Assembly (NCBI GenBank): GCA_963680875.1
Contig: OY804585.1
Coordinates: forward strand, 48,779,085-48,843,084
From: Bathymodiolus brooksi
Taxonomy: Eukaryota; Mollusca; Bivalvia; Mytilida; Modiolidae
Direction: 5' to 3'
Length of the DNA: 64,000 nucleotides
Part shown: one piece after another, positions 63,421 to 64,000 of the stretch
How positions within the stretch are numbered: position 1 is the first letter of the stretch
How the letters are laid out: the number at the start of each line of letters is the position of its first letter
The notes under the pieces: model-generated
Told to the model about the DNA's origin: nothing
Database searches by the model: none
The model's input: only the letters and a program-made list of their open reading frames with translations
Made by a program: the position numbers and the translations under genes

Positions 63421-64000
63421 GTATTAGTATTTATGATTTGGTAGGTCGTTCCAAGCTATATTGATACTAGTAGAAAGTTAGTATTAGTATCTATGATTTG
63501 GTAGGTCGTTCCTCGCTATATTGATACTAGTAGAAAGTTAGTATTAGTATTTATGATTTGGTAGGTCGTTCCTCGCTATATTGATACTAGTAGAAAGTTA
63601 GTATTAGTATTTATTATTGGTAGGTCGCTCCTCGCTATATTGATACTAGTAGAAAGTTAGTATTAGTATCTATGATTTGGTAGGTCGTTCTTCGCTATAT
63701 TGATACTAGTAGAAAGTTAGTATTAGTATTTATGATTTGGTAGGTCGTTCCTCGCTATATTGATACTAGTAGAAAGTTAGTATTAGTATCTATGATTTGG
63801 TAGGTCGTTCCTCGCTATATTGATACTAGTAGAAAGTTATATTAGTATTTATGATTGGTAGGTCGTTCTAAGCTATATTGATACTAATAGAAAGTTAGTA
63901 TTAGTATCTATGATTTGGTAGGTCGTTCCTCGCTATATTGATACTAGTAGAAAGTTAGTATTAGTATTTATGATTTGGTAGGTCGTTCCTCGCTATATTG
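63421..64000. repeat. Right-edge monomers and partial terminal unit
   Basis: Relative to 60,781-61,260, two monomers (AAG type, then TCTATG type) are inserted at 63,421-63,540. The two monomers with TTAATTTTAG/GGCCGTTCC and its neighbour are missing before TTATATTAG at about 63,837. The last unit starts at 63,947 and is cut at 54 bases by the window edge. Confidence 0.85.

Larger units (their letters stand above)
1..64000. repeat. 60-bp satellite DNA array filling the whole window
   Basis: Every line of the window is the same monomer, head to tail and in one orientation, with no foreign sequence between units. With position 1 at GTAGAAAGTT, landmarks are TATTTATGATTTGG at about 19-32, GGTAGGTCG at 31-39, TCCTCGCTATATTG at 41-54 and ATACTA at 55-60. 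Phase tracking gives 1,069 full monomers and one partial. The consensus has 13 G, 6 C, 16 A and 25 T, so this strand is G- and T-rich. Main variable positions are 22 (T/C), 23 (T/A), 28-30 (loss of one T), 40 (T/C) and 44-45 (TC/AA). Such arrays are typical of eukaryotic heterochromatin; the chromosomal location is inferred. The family is not one I recognise. Confidence 0.99.
38330..64000. repeat. Right array domain
   Basis: Dominated by T at position 40 (GTTCC); GCTCC monomers are sparse compared with the left. Typical variants are TAGTATCAAT (about thirty occurrences), AGAACGTT, GTTCTAAGC, TTTTGATTT (a 59-bp form with a different base lost) and, from about 46.9 kb, TTTGTGATT. TATTATTGG follows from about 48.4 kb. 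None of the left-domain series GGTAGGTAGC, GTACGTCGTTCTT, CAGTATTGG or TAATATCTATG was seen. Duplications become longer and more alike towards the right end. Confidence 0.85.

Noticed and set aside
1..64000. Repeat-protein coding region (60 is divisible by three)
   Set aside because: All six frames of the consensus contain stops: TAG at 10-12, 2-4 and 33-35 on the plus strand, and TTA/CTA in all three phases for the minus strand. Variants such as GGAAGG, GGTATG or the 59-bp shift only open short runs; the longest I traced, around 1,000-1,150, is about 56 codons.
1..64000. CRISPR array
   Set aside because: Units abut with no unique spacers, the whole 60 bp is repeated, and no cas genes or leader are present.
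1..64000. CENP-B box
   Set aside because: No match to the core TTCG...A..CGGG pattern on either strand; the nearest, around GTCGTTCC, lacks the second half.
1..64000. Pol III A/B boxes or tRNA-derived repeat (GGTAGGTCGTTCC)
   Set aside because: The words resemble tRNA arms only loosely; no correctly spaced A and B boxes, no cloverleaf and no terminator T run.
1..64000. Naming a species or known satellite family
   Set aside because: Nothing in the monomer is recognised by me with enough certainty; composition and period alone do not identify a clade.

Overview
The whole window is one uninterrupted tandem satellite array. I found no gene, RNA gene, transposon, CRISPR array or unique sequence. 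The unit is a 60-bp, AT-rich monomer (about 32% GC), always in the same orientation. Following the monomer start (GTAGAAAGTT) through the window gives 1,069 complete monomers plus a 54-bp partial one at the right edge. Mean length is about 59.8 bp, because roughly 190 bases are lost across the array, mostly single-T losses in a TTT run. The array runs off both ends. A pure array of this length points to a eukaryotic chromosome, such as pericentromeric or other constitutive heterochromatin, assembled from long reads. I do not recognise the family and cannot name the clade. Both CpGs of the monomer are largely kept, which argues weakly against a heavily CpG-methylated genome.

Layout. (1) 1-~37,000, left domain: a mosaic of an ancestral multi-kilobase higher-order repeat. 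Its marker monomers (GGTAGGTAGC, TACGTCGTTCTT, TAATATCTATG, CCCC/TAATAG, AGAAGAAAG, AGACAG, GATTGGG, ACTGGTAGACAG, GATGCAAG, CAGTATTGG) recur in the same order at offsets of about 2-11 kb. Nested tandem duplications of 898 bp, 2,151 bp, ~2.0-2.5 kb, 1,560 bp and 2,333 bp lie inside it. (2) ~37,000-38,330, transition: the last left-domain markers fade, with a 180-bp three-monomer duplication and the shortest monomer seen (53 bp). (3) ~38,330-64,000, right domain: other markers dominate (TAGTATCAAT, AGAACGTT, TTTGTG, TTTTGATTT, TTATTATTGG, GTTCTAAGC). Its duplications are 2,033/2,091 bp, 5,203 bp, 1,438 bp, 3,110 bp, 2,635 bp and a near-identical 6,167-bp tandem pair covering 50,485-62,818.

Nothing here works as a gene set. 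All six frames of the 60-bp consensus contain a stop even though 60 is divisible by three, so the array is not a repeat protein. The interest lies in array evolution: layered unequal exchange, conversion-like replacement of monomers, a sharp subfamily boundary, and a regional subfamily whose point changes create a perfect 10-bp inverted repeat. No previously undescribed gene system is visible. Duplication boundaries are hand-aligned and good to about one monomer; offsets between named markers are exact as read.
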